From Gammaproteobacteria bacterium (GTDB taxonomy: Bacteria > Pseudomonadota > Gammaproteobacteria > Competibacterales > Competibacteraceae): a stretch of 64,000 nt of DNA. The DNA lies in the NCBI GenBank assembly GCA_020846135.1, contig JADLEK010000080.1, forward strand, positions 1 to 64,000, written 5' to 3'. The notes under the pieces are model-generated. The model saw only the letters and a list, made by a program, of their open reading frames with translations, made no database searches and had not been told where the DNA came from. The stretch's first letter is position 1, and each line of letters starts with the position of its first letter. Positions 47,191 through 60,105 of the stretch are shown in pieces. The position numbers and the translations under genes were made by a program.

Positions 47191-50022
47191 ATGAGCACAC
47201 TCATTGAACAATTTCGCCAAAGTTCGCCGCTGTTCGGCGGTAATGCCGCTTTCATCGAGGAACTGTATGAAAACTTTCTGAGCGATCCGGAATCGGTCAG
47301 CCCCAACTGGCAACAGTACTTCGGGACGTTGCCGGGCCAGACTGAGGGTGCCCGCGATATAGCCCACGGTCCGATCCGCGAGGCTTTCACCCGGTTGACC
47401 CCGCGCCCGCAGCCGGTTAGCGGGGGGGGCGGCGCACAGGTGCTAAGTCCCGCCGCGGCGGAAAAGCAGGCTTCGGTGCTGCGGATCATTAACGCCTACC
47501 GCAACCGGGGTCATAAGGCCGCTGATCTGGATCCATTGCGGTTGCGGGAACGGCCTCCAGCTCCGGATCTCGATCCCGCCTACCACGGCTTGACCGATGT
47601 TGACCTGAACGCCTCGTTTAACACCGGCTCGCTGGTTGCGCCTTCGCAATGGCCGTTGCGGGAAATCCTCGCCCTGATCCGCGAGGTGTACGTCGGGACC
47701 ATTGGCTCCGAGTACATGCATATCAATGAAACCACTGAGAAGCGCTGGATTCAGCAGCGGCTGGAAGGGCAGCGGGCCAAGCTCAATCTCAATGCCGAAC
47801 AGCGTAAGGAATTGCTGCACTGGCTGATGGCCGCCGAGGGCCTGGAGCGCTATCTGCACACCCGCTACGTCGGGCAGAAGCGCTTTTCGCTGGAAGGCGG
47901 CGAGAGCCTGATCCCGATGATGGACGATCTGGTGCAACAGGCCGGCGCGCAGGGGGTGCAGGAAATCGTGATCGGCATGGCCCACCGGGGTCGCCTGAAC
48001 GTGCTGGTCAATATCATCGGCAAATCGCCCGCCGAGCTATTCGAGGAATTCGAGGGCAAGCGCCGGGTCGGCAGCGCCGGCGATGTGAAATACCACATGG
48101 GCTTCTCCTCCGATGTAGCCACGCCCGGCGGGCCGCTGCATCTGGCGCTGGCCTTCAATCCCTCGCATCTGGAAATCGTCAATGCGGTGGTAGAAGGTTC
48201 GGTGCGCGCCCGCATGGAGCGGCGGCGACAAGCCGGCGCGGAAACCCCGCCGTTTAATTCGGTGATGCCGGTGCTGATTCACGGCGACGCCGCGTTTGCC
48301 GGGCAGGGCGTGAACATGGAGGGTCTGCAATTTTCGCAGGTGCGCGGTTATCGCACTGGCGGCACCGTCCATATCGTGATCAATAACCAGATCGGCTTCA
48401 CGACCAGCAACCCGCTGGATACCCGCTCGGCGCTGTATTGCACCGATGTGGCCAAGATGGTCCAGGCCCCGATTTTCCATGTCAACGGCGATGATCCGGA
48501 AGCGGTGCTGTTCGTCACCCGGCTGGCGCTCGAATACCGGATGACCTTTAACAAGGATGTGGTGATCGACATGGTCTGCTACCGGCGGCTCGGTCACAAC
48601 GAGGCCGACGAACCTGCCGCGACTCAGCCGATGATGTACAAGAAAATCCGGGCGCGGAAGACGACGGCGACCCTGTACGCCGAGAAGCTGGTCGCTGAGG
48701 GCGTGATCGGCGAGACCGATTTCGCGGAGATGCAGGCGCAGTATCGCGCCGACATGGACGCCGGCAAGCAGGTATCCCGGCCCACGTTGCCGGTACTCAA
48801 GAGTCCCTACTCCATCGACTGGACCCTGTACAGCAACGAAGATTGGAGCCTCCCGGTGCATACCGCAGTGCCGCTACCGATGATCCAGGATCTGTCGGAA
48901 CGGCTGTTGAAAATGCCGGAAGGTCTGGAAATGCACCCCCGGGTTGCCAAGCTCATGGATGACCGGCGCAAAATGGCGGCGGGCGCGTTGCCGCTGGACT
49001 GGGGTTTCGCCGAGAACCTGGCCTATGCGACGCTGTTGAAGGAAGGCTATCTGGTGCGGATTTCCGGCCAGGACTGCGGGCGCGGCACGTTTTTCCACCG
49101 CCATTCGGTGTTGCACAATCAAAAAGACGGCACCAGCTATGTGCCGCTGATGAATCTGTTCCCCGGCCAGCCGACCTTCATGGTCATCGACTCGATTCTG
49201 TCTGAGGAAGCGGTGCTGGGCTTTGAGTACGGCTACGCTACCGCCGAGCCGAATGGCCTGACCATCTGGGAAGGGCAATTTGGCGACTTCGCCAATGGCG
49301 CGCAAGTGGTGATTGACCAGTTCATTACCTCCGGCCAGACCAAGTGGGGCCGGCTGTGTGGGCTGGTGATGCTGCTGCCACACGGCTTTGAAGGCCAGGG
49401 ACCGGAGCATTCCTCGGCCCGACTGGAGCGCTACCTGCAACTGTGCGCCGAGAACAATATCCAGGTGGTGGTGCCCTCAACCCCGGCGCAGTGCTTCCAC
49501 ATGCTGCGCCGACAGATGAAGCGCGGCTTCCGCAAGCCGCTGGTGGTGATGAGTCCCAAGAGCCTGTTGCGGCATCGGCTGGCGGTTAATACCCTAGAAG
49601 ATCTGACCGAGGGCCACTTTCAGGAGATCATCCCGGAGATCGATGCCCACGATCCGAACAAAATCACCCGAGTGGTCGCCTGCAGCGGCAAGGTGTATTA
49701 CGACGTGCTGGAAGCCCGCCGCGAGCGGAAACTGGAAAATGTCGCCATCATCCGCATCGAGCAGCTCTACCCGTTCCCGCAGGCGCTGTACAACCAGATC
49801 CTGAATCAATATCCCAAACTGTTCGATGTGGTCTGGTGTCAGGAAGAACCGAAGAATCAGGGCGCCTGGTACCAGAGCCTGCATCATCTGGAACGCGGCC
49901 TGCAGCCGCACCAGCGGCTGATTTATGCGGGCCGCGCACCGCTGGCATCGCCTGCCGTCGGCTATTACAGCGTCCATGTTGAGCAGCAGCAGCAACTGGT
50001 CGACGACGCCCTGGGCCAGTAG
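47191..50022 (+). CDS. sucA: 2-oxoglutarate dehydrogenase E1 component
   Basis: A 943-residue ThDP-dependent decarboxylase, the first subunit of the 2-oxoglutarate dehydrogenase complex. Family blocks are [19 protein letters not shown] at the start, [43 protein letters not shown] (ThDP site) and [17 protein letters not shown] in the transketolase-like end. Length matches E. coli SucA (933). It leads the sucA-sucB-lpd operon; sucB begins 52 bases later. Confidence 0.97.
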   Translation: MSTLIEQFRQSSPLFGGNAAFIEELYENFLSDPESVSPNWQQYFGTLPGQTEGARDIAHGPIREAFTRLTPRPQPVSGGGGAQVLSPAAAEKQASVLRIINAYRNRGHKAADLDPLRLRERPPAPDLDPAYHGLTDVDLNASFNTGSLVAPSQWPLREILALIREVYVGTIGSEYMHINETTEKRWIQQRLEGQRAKLNLNAEQRKELLHWLMAAEGLERYLHTRYVGQKRFSLEGGESLIPMMDDLVQQAGAQGVQEIVIGMAHRGRLNVLVNIIGKSPAELFEEFEGKRRVGSAGDVKYHMGFSSDVATPGGPLHLALAFNPSHLEIVNAVVEGSVRARMERRRQAGAETPPFNSVMPVLIHGDAAFAGQGVNMEGLQFSQVRGYRTGGTVHIVINNQIGFTTSNPLDTRSALYCTDVAKMVQAPIFHVNGDDPEAVLFVTRLALEYRMTFNKDVVIDMVCYRRLGHNEADEPAATQPMMYKKIRARKTTATLYAEKLVAEGVIGETDFAEMQAQYRADMDAGKQVSRPTLPVLKSPYSIDWTLYSNEDWSLPVHTAVPLPMIQDLSERLLKMPEGLEMHPRVAKLMDDRRKMAAGALPLDWGFAENLAYATLLKEGYLVRISGQDCGRGTFFHRHSVLHNQKDGTSYVPLMNLFPGQPTFMVIDSILSEEAVLGFEYGYATAEPNGLTIWEGQFGDFANGAQVVIDQFITSGQTKWGRLCGLVMLLPHGFEGQGPEHSSARLERYLQLCAENNIQVVVPSTPAQCFHMLRRQMKRGFRKPLVVMSPKSLLRHRLAVNTLEDLTEGHFQEIIPEIDAHDPNKITRVVACSGKVYYDVLEARRERKLENVAIIRIEQLYPFPQALYNQILNQYPKLFDVVWCQEEPKNQGAWYQSLHHLERGLQPHQRLIYAGRAPLASPAVGYYSVHVEQQQQLVDDALGQ

Positions 50023-50074
50023 CCACGGCCACTCAGACCGAACCATAACTCGGAACTACATAAGGGAAACTGAA

Positions 50075-52814
<2,740 letters not shown>

Positions 52815-52841
52815 TCCGAGTATCGATCATCATTCCAGAGA

Positions 52842-52918
52842 TTAGCCACGGAAAAACACGAAAAAAACACGGAAAATCCCTTCTTTTTCCGTGTCATTCC
52901 GTGTTATTTCGTGGCTAA
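52842..52918. repeat. 77-bp imperfect palindromic element
   Basis: TTAGCCACG at the left end pairs with CGTGGCTAA at the right. Internal CACGGAAAA/TTTTCCGTG arms extend the pairing. It lies 27 bases after lpd. One arm-like sequence (TTTTCCGTGTGTTTCCG ... CCGTGGCT) recurs at 42703-42735. It looks like a short dispersed repeat (MITE- or REP-like); it might also act as a processing or termination hairpin for sucAB-lpd. Confidence 0.6.
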
Positions 52919-53052
52919 AATTCTTACGTTTGGCTGGAGTGAGGATCAAGACGGGTATCCTCTTTTCAGGAAATCGCCTAAGTACTGGGTTAAACAAGGG
53001 CGCTATAAGCGCCTTTGTCTTTTCCCCTTGATGAGTTGCGGTAGACCTCGAC

Positions 53053-54378
53053 ATGAATCAACCACACGCTCCGGTTTTTGCGCCTGCCCCGAACCGTCGC
53101 CTCGATCTCGCCGAGGCGTTTTTCTGGTTTCTGGATCACACCTCCCCGATGAACTTCATGGTGATCGCCGAAGGACGCGGCCCACTCGATGATGCGGCGC
53201 TGCGGGCGGCGCTGACCCGCGCCCAGCGGGAACATCCCCTGCTGCGGGCCACGATTGCAATTAACCCCGAACAGCGGCTGATCTGGGTTCCAACCGATGC
53301 GCCGATGGATTACCTGGTCCGCGCCGTCGAATCGGACTGGCAGACGCCACTGGCCGAAGCGTTGATCCAGCCGTTTCCATTGAGCGACGCCCCGCTGGTC
53401 CGGGTGATCCGCCTCAACCAGACCGACGGGCGCTGGGTGGTGGCGCTGATTTTCCATCACAGCGCGGGCGATGGCCGGTCCGGTTGCCGGTTGCTGGCGG
53501 AAATTCTGGCGAATACCGCCAATCCGGATCGACCTGCTACGCCACACCCCGGCTATCCGCCTTTGCATACGCTCTATCCGCCGGTCTACGCTGATGCCGA
53601 GGTCATTCAGAATTTCAAGGCGCAACGCAAAATTGAGCTGCAGCGCTATGGCGCGTTTGAAGAGTTGCCGGGTTTCAATCGCCGCGCCCCGGTCCGGCAG
53701 CCACATCTCCAGACCTTGCGGCTGGAGCCGGAACCGTTGGAGCGGTTGACCCAGCGGTGCCGCGCTGCCGGAGCGACGGTTCACGGCGCGATCAGCGCCG
53801 CGCAACTGCTGGCGGTGTACGGAGCCTTTGGCGATGCCGCGCCGCACACGCTGGGTTTGACGACCCCGGCGGATCTGCGGGGCTATTTACGCGAGCCGCT
53901 GGATGCCGATTCGCCGCTGCTGTGCGCAACCATGGTCACCAGTGTTTACCGGATTGCTCCAGACACGGAGTTCTGGGCGTTGGCGCGGGAGATATCCGGC
54001 GATCTGAAGCGCCAGATGCAGCGTGGCGACGGCAATCTGTTTTTCGAGCTGTTTCCGCCGCTGGCCGAGTTTCCGGCGACTCCCGAAGGCATCGCCGGCT
54101 TCGCCCGGATGATGGAAAACGCGCCGCAGGTGTCGATGTCGAGCAATGTGGGCCGGCTGGCGCCGTTGCCGGCAGCGACTCCGTTTCAGGTCGAAGCGCT
54201 GTCCTTTGCCCTGTCGCCGATGTTCAGCCATGTACTGTTTAACGCGGTCAGCACCTTCAACGGGCGGATGACCCTGAACATCAACTTCGATGCTGCCCGA
54301 CTGCCGCTGGAACAAGCCCGGTCGATCATTACCGATTTGGCAGCGACCTTGGCGCGGGTTGCCGCCGGTTCAGACTGA
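53053..54378 (+). CDS. Condensation-domain acyltransferase-like protein (PapA5/wax synthase superfamily)
   Basis: A 441-residue protein of the CoA-dependent acyltransferase superfamily. The catalytic motif HHSAGDG (HHxxxDG) lies near residues 136-142, and the second half has NVGRLAPLP and [19 protein letters not shown], typical of condensation/PapA5-type enzymes. Such proteins esterify alcohols or hydroxy lipids with acyl-CoA or carrier-bound acyl groups. No carrier protein or synthetase is near, so a stand-alone lipid acyltransferase is likelier than a peptide synthetase part. The stop overlaps purC tail to tail by nine bases. The ribosome site is weak (GAGTTGCGG). Confidence 0.7.
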   Translation: MNQPHAPVFAPAPNRRLDLAEAFFWFLDHTSPMNFMVIAEGRGPLDDAALRAALTRAQREHPLLRATIAINPEQRLIWVPTDAPMDYLVRAVESDWQTPLAEALIQPFPLSDAPLVRVIRLNQTDGRWVVALIFHHSAGDGRSGCRLLAEILANTANPDRPATPHPGYPPLHTLYPPVYADAEVIQNFKAQRKIELQRYGAFEELPGFNRRAPVRQPHLQTLRLEPEPLERLTQRCRAAGATVHGAISAAQLLAVYGAFGDAAPHTLGLTTPADLRGYLREPLDADSPLLCATMVTSVYRIAPDTEFWALAREISGDLKRQMQRGDGNLFFELFPPLAEFPATPEGIAGFARMMENAPQVSMSSNVGRLAPLPAATPFQVEALSFALSPMFSHVLFNAVSTFNGRMTLNINFDAARLPLEQARSIITDLAATLARVAAGSD

Positions 54379-55266
54379 TCCCGTCAACCGCTGCTGGGCT
54401 TCCCGGTACTTGGCGACGGTGCGTTCGACAATCGCCAGCGGTAATTCCGGCCCCGGTGGTTGTTTGTTCCAGTCCAGCGCTTCCAGATAATCGCGCACAA
54501 ACTGCTTGTCGAAACTGGGCGGATTAACGCCGGGCAGATATTGATCCACCGGCCAGAACCGCGATGAATCCGGGGTCAGCGCCTCGTCCATCAGGGTCAG
54601 TTGCCCCTGTTCATCCAGCCCGAACTCGAACTTGGTATCTGCGATGATGATGCCTCGGCTCAAGGCGTAATCCGCTGCTTCCCGGTACAGGCGCAAACTC
54701 ACCTCCCGCACCTGCTCAGCCAAGGTCGCGCCGATCTGCTCAACAATCGCCGCAAAGCTGACGTTTTCGTCATGGCTGCCCAGCGCGGCTTTGGTGGAAG
54801 GGGTGAAGATCGGCTCCGGCAACCGCTCGGCCAGTCGCAGTCCCTCCGGCAGGCGAATCCCGCAGACCTGGCCGGTGCGTTGATAATCCTTCCAGCCGGA
54901 GCCGATCAGATAACCACGCACGATGGCTTCCACCGGCAAGCCGTTCAGTCGCCGCGCCACCACTGCCCGCCCGGCTACCAAAGCCCGTTCCACCGGATCG
55001 GGCAAGGCTTCCTCCAGGGTTTTTTCCGCCCGTTGCAGATGATTGGGAGTGATGGCGCGGCTCCGGGCGAACCAGAAGTTGGAAACCGCCGTCAAGACTG
55101 CGCCCTTCCCGGGAATGGCCGTGGGCAAAATCACGTCAAAGGCCGACAGCCGGTCGCTGGCGACCATCAACAGATGCCGGTCGTCGATGGCGTACAGATC
55201 GCGGACCTTGCCACGATAACTCAGCGGCAGACTGGAAATTTCCGGGGGAGTGGCGAGGACGGACAT
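54370..55266 (-). CDS. purC: SAICAR synthase (purine synthesis)
   Basis: A 298-residue phosphoribosylaminoimidazole-succinocarboxamide synthase of the longer, yeast Ade1-like type (E. coli PurC has 237 residues). [14 protein letters not shown] and [18 protein letters not shown] form the ATP site. [20 protein letters not shown] and [20 protein letters not shown] are family blocks. It joins aspartate to CAIR with ATP. The gene is single on the minus strand, divergent from glk. Confidence 0.95.
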   Translation of the reverse strand: MSVLATPPEISSLPLSYRGKVRDLYAIDDRHLLMVASDRLSAFDVILPTAIPGKGAVLTAVSNFWFARSRAITPNHLQRAEKTLEEALPDPVERALVAGRAVVARRLNGLPVEAIVRGYLIGSGWKDYQRTGQVCGIRLPEGLRLAERLPEPIFTPSTKAALGSHDENVSFAAIVEQIGATLAEQVREVSLRLYREAADYALSRGIIIADTKFEFGLDEQGQLTLMDEALTPDSSRFWPVDQYLPGVNPPSFDKQFVRDYLEALDWNKQPPGPELPLAIVERTVAKYREAQQRLTGSV

Positions 55267-55423
55267 CGGGCAATGACTCCTAGAGGGGGAAGGACGCAGC
55301 GCCGGGCATTGTAAACGGTCAGGCGATTTCGCTACGGATCAGTTGCGTGATCAACAGGAAAATGGCTGCGCTAAACTCAAACGGATTCATTATCATCTTC
55401 GTTTTCCAATCCGGAATCCTGCC

Positions 55424-56383
55424 ATGCCTACTGCCTTCACTACCCCGCCTGATCTGGTCGCCGACATTGGCGGCACCAACGCCCGGTTCGCCCTGATTGA
55501 CGCCAACCGCCAGCCTTATGCCGAACAGACCCTGTCCTGCGCCGCTTTTTCGGGCCTGACCGCGGCGATGCAAGCCTATCTGGCGGCAGTTGGCGGACCC
55601 CGCCCAACCCAGGCCGCGGTTGCGGTCGCTACGCCAATCAATGGCGACTGGATTCAGTTCACCAACAGCGATTGGTCGTTTTCGACCGAAGCGGTGGGCC
55701 GGGAACTGGGTCTGGAGCGGTTACAAATTCTGAATGATTTCACCGCGCTGGCGTTGGCGCTGCCGTTACTGAATCCTGATGAACAGCGGTCGGTCGGCGG
55801 GGGAACTGCGGTCGAAGAAGCGCCGATTGGCCTGCTCGGCCCCGGTACCGGGTTGGGCGTATCGGGGCTGGTGTGGTCGGGGCAATCCTGGATTCCGCTG
55901 CAAAGTGAAGGCGGCCACGTCACTTTTTCGCCGGTCGATCAGCGGGAATGGGCCATTACCCAGGTTATCCAGCGCCGCTTTGGTCATGCCTCGCCGGAAC
56001 GGCTGCTGTCCGGGCCGGGACTGGTGAATCTGTATCTGGCGCTGGCAGAGCTGGAAGGCTGGTCGGCGGAGACGCTGGAGCCGTCGGTGATCACGGACCG
56101 GGCGCTAGCCGGAGCCTGCCGCCATTGCCGGGACGTGCTGGACATCTTCTGCGGGGCGCTGGGGACTGCGGCGGGCAATCTGGCGATCACGCTCGGCGCG
56201 CAGGGCGGGGTTTATATCGGCGGCGGCATCGTGCCTCGCTTGGGCGAGTTTTTCGACCGCTCGCCGTTCCGCGCTCGCTTTGAAGCCAAGGGCCGGTTCA
56301 GCGACTACCTGGCGGCAGTGCCGACCTGGGTGATTACCGCCGCCAATCCGGCGCTGCGTGGGGTCGCGGCGGCGCTGACCTGA
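55424..56383 (+). CDS. glk: Glucokinase
   Basis: A 319-residue glucokinase of the proteobacterial Glk type. LVADIGGTNARFALID is the first phosphate loop, NDFTALALALP holds the glucose-binding Asn-Asp, GPGTGLGVSGL the second loop, and GGIVPRLGEFF the adenosine loop. It makes glucose-6-phosphate, for instance from glycogen-derived glucose. ATG 55424 is the family start; the frame is open upstream to 55343. Confidence 0.93.
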   Translation: MPTAFTTPPDLVADIGGTNARFALIDANRQPYAEQTLSCAAFSGLTAAMQAYLAAVGGPRPTQAAVAVATPINGDWIQFTNSDWSFSTEAVGRELGLERLQILNDFTALALALPLLNPDEQRSVGGGTAVEEAPIGLLGPGTGLGVSGLVWSGQSWIPLQSEGGHVTFSPVDQREWAITQVIQRRFGHASPERLLSGPGLVNLYLALAELEGWSAETLEPSVITDRALAGACRHCRDVLDIFCGALGTAAGNLAITLGAQGGVYIGGGIVPRLGEFFDRSPFRARFEAKGRFSDYLAAVPTWVITAANPALRGVAAALT

Positions 56384-56453
56384 AGAGCGATTGACGACGG
56401 CAGATTCGCCTATACTTTTCTCATATCCACCTTTTAATCGAACCGGAGCTTTT

Positions 56454-57047
56454 ATGAAATCCGCCCTGATGCTCACCCTTGGCGCACTGCTGCTAACCGG
56501 TATCGCCCAAGCCCGGCAGGAACCCGCCGCCAAATCCCCCGATGCACTGCCGGAAGTTAAAGCCAGTCGCGCCGCTGCGCAACAATTTGGCGGCGCATTG
56601 AAAGAGGCGTTGCAACAGGCCGTACAAAATGGCGGTCCGGTGAATGGGATTGCGGTCTGTCACGACAAGGCAGAACAAATCGCCGCTGATCAGTCGCAGA
56701 AATCAGGGTTCCTCATCGGGCGGACCAGCCTCAAAACCCGCAATCCCGCCAATGCGCCTGATAACTGGGAGCTGGCGGTGCTTCGGCAATTTGAAGCCCG
56801 CAAAGCCCAAGGCGAACCTGCGGATAAACTGGAATTTTTCGCGGTGATTGACGATGACAAGGGTCAGAAAACCTTTCGCTATATGAAAGCGATTCCCACT
56901 GCTGCACTGTGCCTGAATTGCCATGGCGAAACCCTGAGTTCCGAAGTCGCCGCTAAAATCAAGGAACTGTATCCAAATGATCAGGCGCACGGTTTTAAGG
57001 AAGGCGATCTGCGCGGCGCGTTCACCATTGCCAAACCACTACCGTAG
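56454..57047 (+). CDS. Exported DUF3365-type haem-motif protein
   Basis: A 197-residue protein with a signal peptide (MKSALMLTLGALLLTGIAQA). The DUF3365/Tll0287-like domain contains GIAVCHDKAEQIA and KAIPTAALCLNCHG, whose CxxCH motif would bind haem c in the periplasm. Such domains occur in sensors and stand-alone proteins and may sense redox state or gas. ATG 56454 follows GGAG. The Nudix gene starts 12 bases downstream, but a functional link is not evident. Confidence 0.78.
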   Translation: MKSALMLTLGALLLTGIAQARQEPAAKSPDALPEVKASRAAAQQFGGALKEALQQAVQNGGPVNGIAVCHDKAEQIAADQSQKSGFLIGRTSLKTRNPANAPDNWELAVLRQFEARKAQGEPADKLEFFAVIDDDKGQKTFRYMKAIPTAALCLNCHGETLSSEVAAKIKELYPNDQAHGFKEGDLRGAFTIAKPLP

Positions 57048-57059
57048 GGAATCAGCGTT

Positions 57060-57512
57060 ATGGAATCCGTGGAATGGCTACCACGTCTGACCGTCGCCAC
57101 GATTATCGAGCGCGACGGGCAGTTTTTACTGGTCGAGGAATATGCCGGCGGCGAAGAACTGGTTTATAACCAGCCCGCCGGTCATCTCGACGAACATGAA
57201 ACGCTAGCGGCAGCGGCGATTCGGGAAACCCTGGAAGAAACCGCCTGGGAAGTGGAAGTGAGCGCAGTGGTCGGAGTGTATTACTGGACTCATCCTAAAG
57301 GCCACACCTTCGTCCGCACCTGCTTTGCCGGAAGGGCGCTGTATTACCACTTGAATCAACCGCTGGATGACGGTATTCAGCGGACGGTGTGGCTGACCCG
57401 GGATGAGGTCGCTGCGTTGGGGCCGGCATTGCGCAGTCCGATGGTGTTGCGCTGCATTGACGATTATCTGGCGGGGAAGCGCTATCCGCTGGAAATGTTC
57501 AGCTATCTCTGA
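57060..57512 (+). CDS. Nudix hydrolase (NudJ-like)
   Basis: A 150-residue Nudix protein resembling the phosphatase NudJ. PRLTVATIIERDGQFLLVEE opens the fold; the Nudix box GHLDEHETLAAAAIRETLEE contains the metal-binding glutamates, followed by TAW, where the usual glycine of REx2EExG is alanine. It should hydrolyse nucleoside or thiamine pyrophosphates. The change next to the metal site may alter activity. The gene converges with livF, ending seven bases before it. Confidence 0.85.
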   Translation: MESVEWLPRLTVATIIERDGQFLLVEEYAGGEELVYNQPAGHLDEHETLAAAAIRETLEETAWEVEVSAVVGVYYWTHPKGHTFVRTCFAGRALYYHLNQPLDDGIQRTVWLTRDEVAALGPALRSPMVLRCIDDYLAGKRYPLEMFSYL

Positions 57513-57518
57513 GTCTGG

Positions 57519-58244
57519 CTATGCGCCCAGATACGCTTCCTTGACCCTGGGATCGCCCAGCAGCTCCCGCCCGGTTCCGGCTAGGGTGATCGCCCCGGTT
57601 TCCAGCACATAGGCGCGGGCGGCGATATGCAGCGCCATGTTGGCGTTCTGCTCCACCAGCAGCACCGTAACCCCGGTTTTGTTGATGTCCTCGATGATCC
57701 GGAAAATCTCCCGCACCAGGCGCGGAGCCAGACCCATCGACGGCTCATCCAGCAGCAGTAGTCGCCCCCGGCTCATCAAGGCCCGGCCCACCGCCAGCAT
57801 CTGCTGTTCGCCGCCGGAAAGCGTGCCACTGGCCTGATCGCGTCGTTCCTGCAAGCGGGGAAACAGCGCAAACACCCGGTCGTAATCCGCGGCAATTTCA
57901 CCTTTGTCGCTGCGTTGCCAGGTCGCCAGTTGCAAATTTTCCTGCACGGTCAGATTGCCGAAAATGCCACGCCCTTCTGGGACATGGGCGATGCCGCGTC
58001 CGACGATCTGGTGCGCCGGGACCCGCCGCAAATCCTGGCCCTCAAAGGCAATGGCGCCGGTGTACGGCGTCAATCCCGAAATCGCCCGCAGGATCGAGGT
58101 CTTACCCGCGCCGTTCGCCCCAATCAGGGTGACGATCTCGCCCTTCGGCACACTGAACGAAACGCCATGCAGCGCCCGGATGCCGTCGTAATGGACTTCC
58201 AGATCGCGCACTTCCAATTGAATGGCTGGTGATGGATGACTCAT
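57519..58244 (-). CDS. livF: Branched-chain amino acid ABC transporter ATP-binding protein LivF
   Basis: A 241-residue ABC ATPase: Walker A LIGANGAGKTSIL, signature LSGGEQQML, Walker B LLLDEPSMGLAP. The GLTPYTGAIAFEGQDL region and the short length mark the LivF type. It is the last gene of livK-H-M-G-F on the minus strand, and its start overlaps the end of livG by four bases (ATGA). Confidence 0.93.
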   Translation of the reverse strand: MSHPSPAIQLEVRDLEVHYDGIRALHGVSFSVPKGEIVTLIGANGAGKTSILRAISGLTPYTGAIAFEGQDLRRVPAHQIVGRGIAHVPEGRGIFGNLTVQENLQLATWQRSDKGEIAADYDRVFALFPRLQERRDQASGTLSGGEQQMLAVGRALMSRGRLLLLDEPSMGLAPRLVREIFRIIEDINKTGVTVLLVEQNANMALHIAARAYVLETGAITLAGTGRELLGDPRVKEAYLGA

Positions 58245-59011
58245 CCCACCGACTCCTGGCCCAAATAAGCCTCCAGTACCTTGGGATCATTCTGAATCGC
58301 CAACGGCGGCCCTTCAGCCAGCGTCTCGCCGAAATCCAGCACCTTGATCCGTTCGCAAATCCCCATGACCAGTTTCATCTGATGTTCAATCAGCAGAATG
58401 GTCAATTTGAACTCGGTGCGAATCCATTGAATAAACTCCATCAGCTGATCGATCTCATTGGGATTCATCCCCGCCGCCGGTTCGTCCAACAGCAGCAGCT
58501 CCGGGTCAATCGCCAAAGCACGGGCAATTTCCAGTCGCCGTTGCAGGCCATAAGGCAGATTTTTAGCCATTTCACCCGCCAAATGCTCCAGCTTGAAGAT
58601 TGCCAGCAAACGCCGGGAATTATCAATGATCCGCTGTTCCTCACGACGATAGCGGCCAATATGCAACAGCGCTTCCAACGGACTGTAATCCGCTTGGGCG
58701 TAATGGGCGATCCGCACATTATCCAGCGCCGACAAATCCCGGAACAGCCGGATATTCTGAAAGGTGCGACCAATCCGCAACGCCGTTATCTGATGCGGGG
58801 TCAGACCCACCAACTCAGTGCCCTTGAAGCGAATACTGCCTTCGGTGGCCTGATAAACCCCGGTGATCAGATTAAAGATCGTGGTTTTACCCGCGCCATT
58901 GGGGCCGATAATTCCCATCAATTGTCCGGCTTGAAGATCAAGATTGAAATCGGCCACCGCGCACAGTCCGCCGAATAAATGCCGAACCTGAGTCGCCTCC
59001 AGCAAGGTCAT
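58241..59011 (-). CDS. livG: Branched-chain amino acid ABC transporter ATP-binding protein LivG
   Basis: A 256-residue ABC ATPase with Walker A GIIGPNGAGKTTIFNLITG, the LivG-type ITALRIGRTFQNIRLF, and Walker B LLLDEPAAGMNPNE. The signature LSGGQ is replaced by NLPYGLQRRLEIARAL, as is normal in LivG. It pairs with LivF to power uptake through LivH and LivM. It overlaps both neighbours by four bases, so translation is coupled. Confidence 0.93.
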   Translation of the reverse strand: MTLLEATQVRHLFGGLCAVADFNLDLQAGQLMGIIGPNGAGKTTIFNLITGVYQATEGSIRFKGTELVGLTPHQITALRIGRTFQNIRLFRDLSALDNVRIAHYAQADYSPLEALLHIGRYRREEQRIIDNSRRLLAIFKLEHLAGEMAKNLPYGLQRRLEIARALAIDPELLLLDEPAAGMNPNEIDQLMEFIQWIRTEFKLTILLIEHQMKLVMGICERIKVLDFGETLAEGPPLAIQNDPKVLEAYLGQESVG

Positions 59012-60105
59012 GGTTTTTCTCCTGGTGCGTTAACCGGAGCATTAATTCGACGATACGCATCCCGATCCCGCCGAGGGATAAAGCCGCGAAACTCACGCTG
59101 GCCCATCATTCCGCGTGGCCAGTACAGCATCACCAGCACCAGCAGCAAAGGCATGATCACCATCCGCCACACACCCAGATTCTGAATGATGTACTGATTC
59201 AGTGGGTCGAAAATGAGATCGGGCAGCCAGTTGAACAACGCCGCCATCGTCGAGGGCCGCAACACTTCCATTAATGCCGTGTAGGCCGTTGCGCCGAGAA
59301 TGGAACCGCCAATCGAGGCAATCCCGCCCAGATACACCATGATCAACACATCCGTGGTTTTAATGATATCGAAGACTCGGGGACTGATAAATTGCAGCAA
59401 GTGGGCAAACAAGGCTCCGGCAATGCCAGCGCAGAATGACGACAGCATAAAGGCCAGAAATTTCACCCGCTTGGTATTCACACTCATTAAATCGCTGGCG
59501 ATTTCATCTTCACGGATCGCGAGAACTCCGCGCCCATATTTGGAATAAACGAAGTTGCGGATCATCCACACCGTCGCCACCGTCCAGAAAAAGACCCAGG
59601 GCAGCGTGGTTAGCCGTTTAATGCCGGGAATCCCGCGTGGCCCGCCAATGTAGTCGATATTCTCAATCGCAGATTTGACGATCATTAGAAAGGCCAAAGT
59701 AATGATCGCCAGATAATCGCCGCGAATTTTGAACGAGGGAACCGCGACAATGAGTCCCATAATGGCCGCCACGATACCCCCGGCCAGCACCGCCAGCGGG
59801 AACAACACCGGATAAGCAGCCACAGGAAGTACTTTCATAGTCAACAGCGCGGCGGTATAGGCGCCGACCGCCATGAATCCAGCATGAGCCAGTGAAAACT
59901 CGCCCATGTAGCCATTCACCAGGTTCAGGCTGACCGTCAGGATGATATTGATCCCGATGTACATCAGCACTAACTGAATGTACTTGTTCAGCAGATTGTA
60001 TTCGGGAATGGCGAAAGCCAGGCCGAACCCGATCAGCAGCAACGCCGGGACCAGCCAGGCTTGATCCAGCAGCCCGTTCCAAGCGTCTTTCAGCACAGCG
60101 CTCAT
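59008..60105 (-). CDS. livM: Branched-chain amino acid ABC transporter permease LivM
   Basis: A 365-residue permease with about ten membrane segments. LVNGYMGEFSLAHAGFMAVGAY is the conserved LivM/LivH loop, and IRGDYLAIITLAF and IREDEIASDLMSVN contact the ATPases. The C-terminal tail is basic and cytoplasmic. Start and end overlap livH and livG by four bases each. Confidence 0.92.
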   Translation of the reverse strand: MSAVLKDAWNGLLDQAWLVPALLLIGFGLAFAIPEYNLLNKYIQLVLMYIGINIILTVSLNLVNGYMGEFSLAHAGFMAVGAYTAALLTMKVLPVAAYPVLFPLAVLAGGIVAAIMGLIVAVPSFKIRGDYLAIITLAFLMIVKSAIENIDYIGGPRGIPGIKRLTTLPWVFFWTVATVWMIRNFVYSKYGRGVLAIREDEIASDLMSVNTKRVKFLAFMLSSFCAGIAGALFAHLLQFISPRVFDIIKTTDVLIMVYLGGIASIGGSILGATAYTALMEVLRPSTMAALFNWLPDLIFDPLNQYIIQNLGVWRMVIMPLLLVLVMLYWPRGMMGQREFRGFIPRRDRDAYRRINAPVNAPGEKP

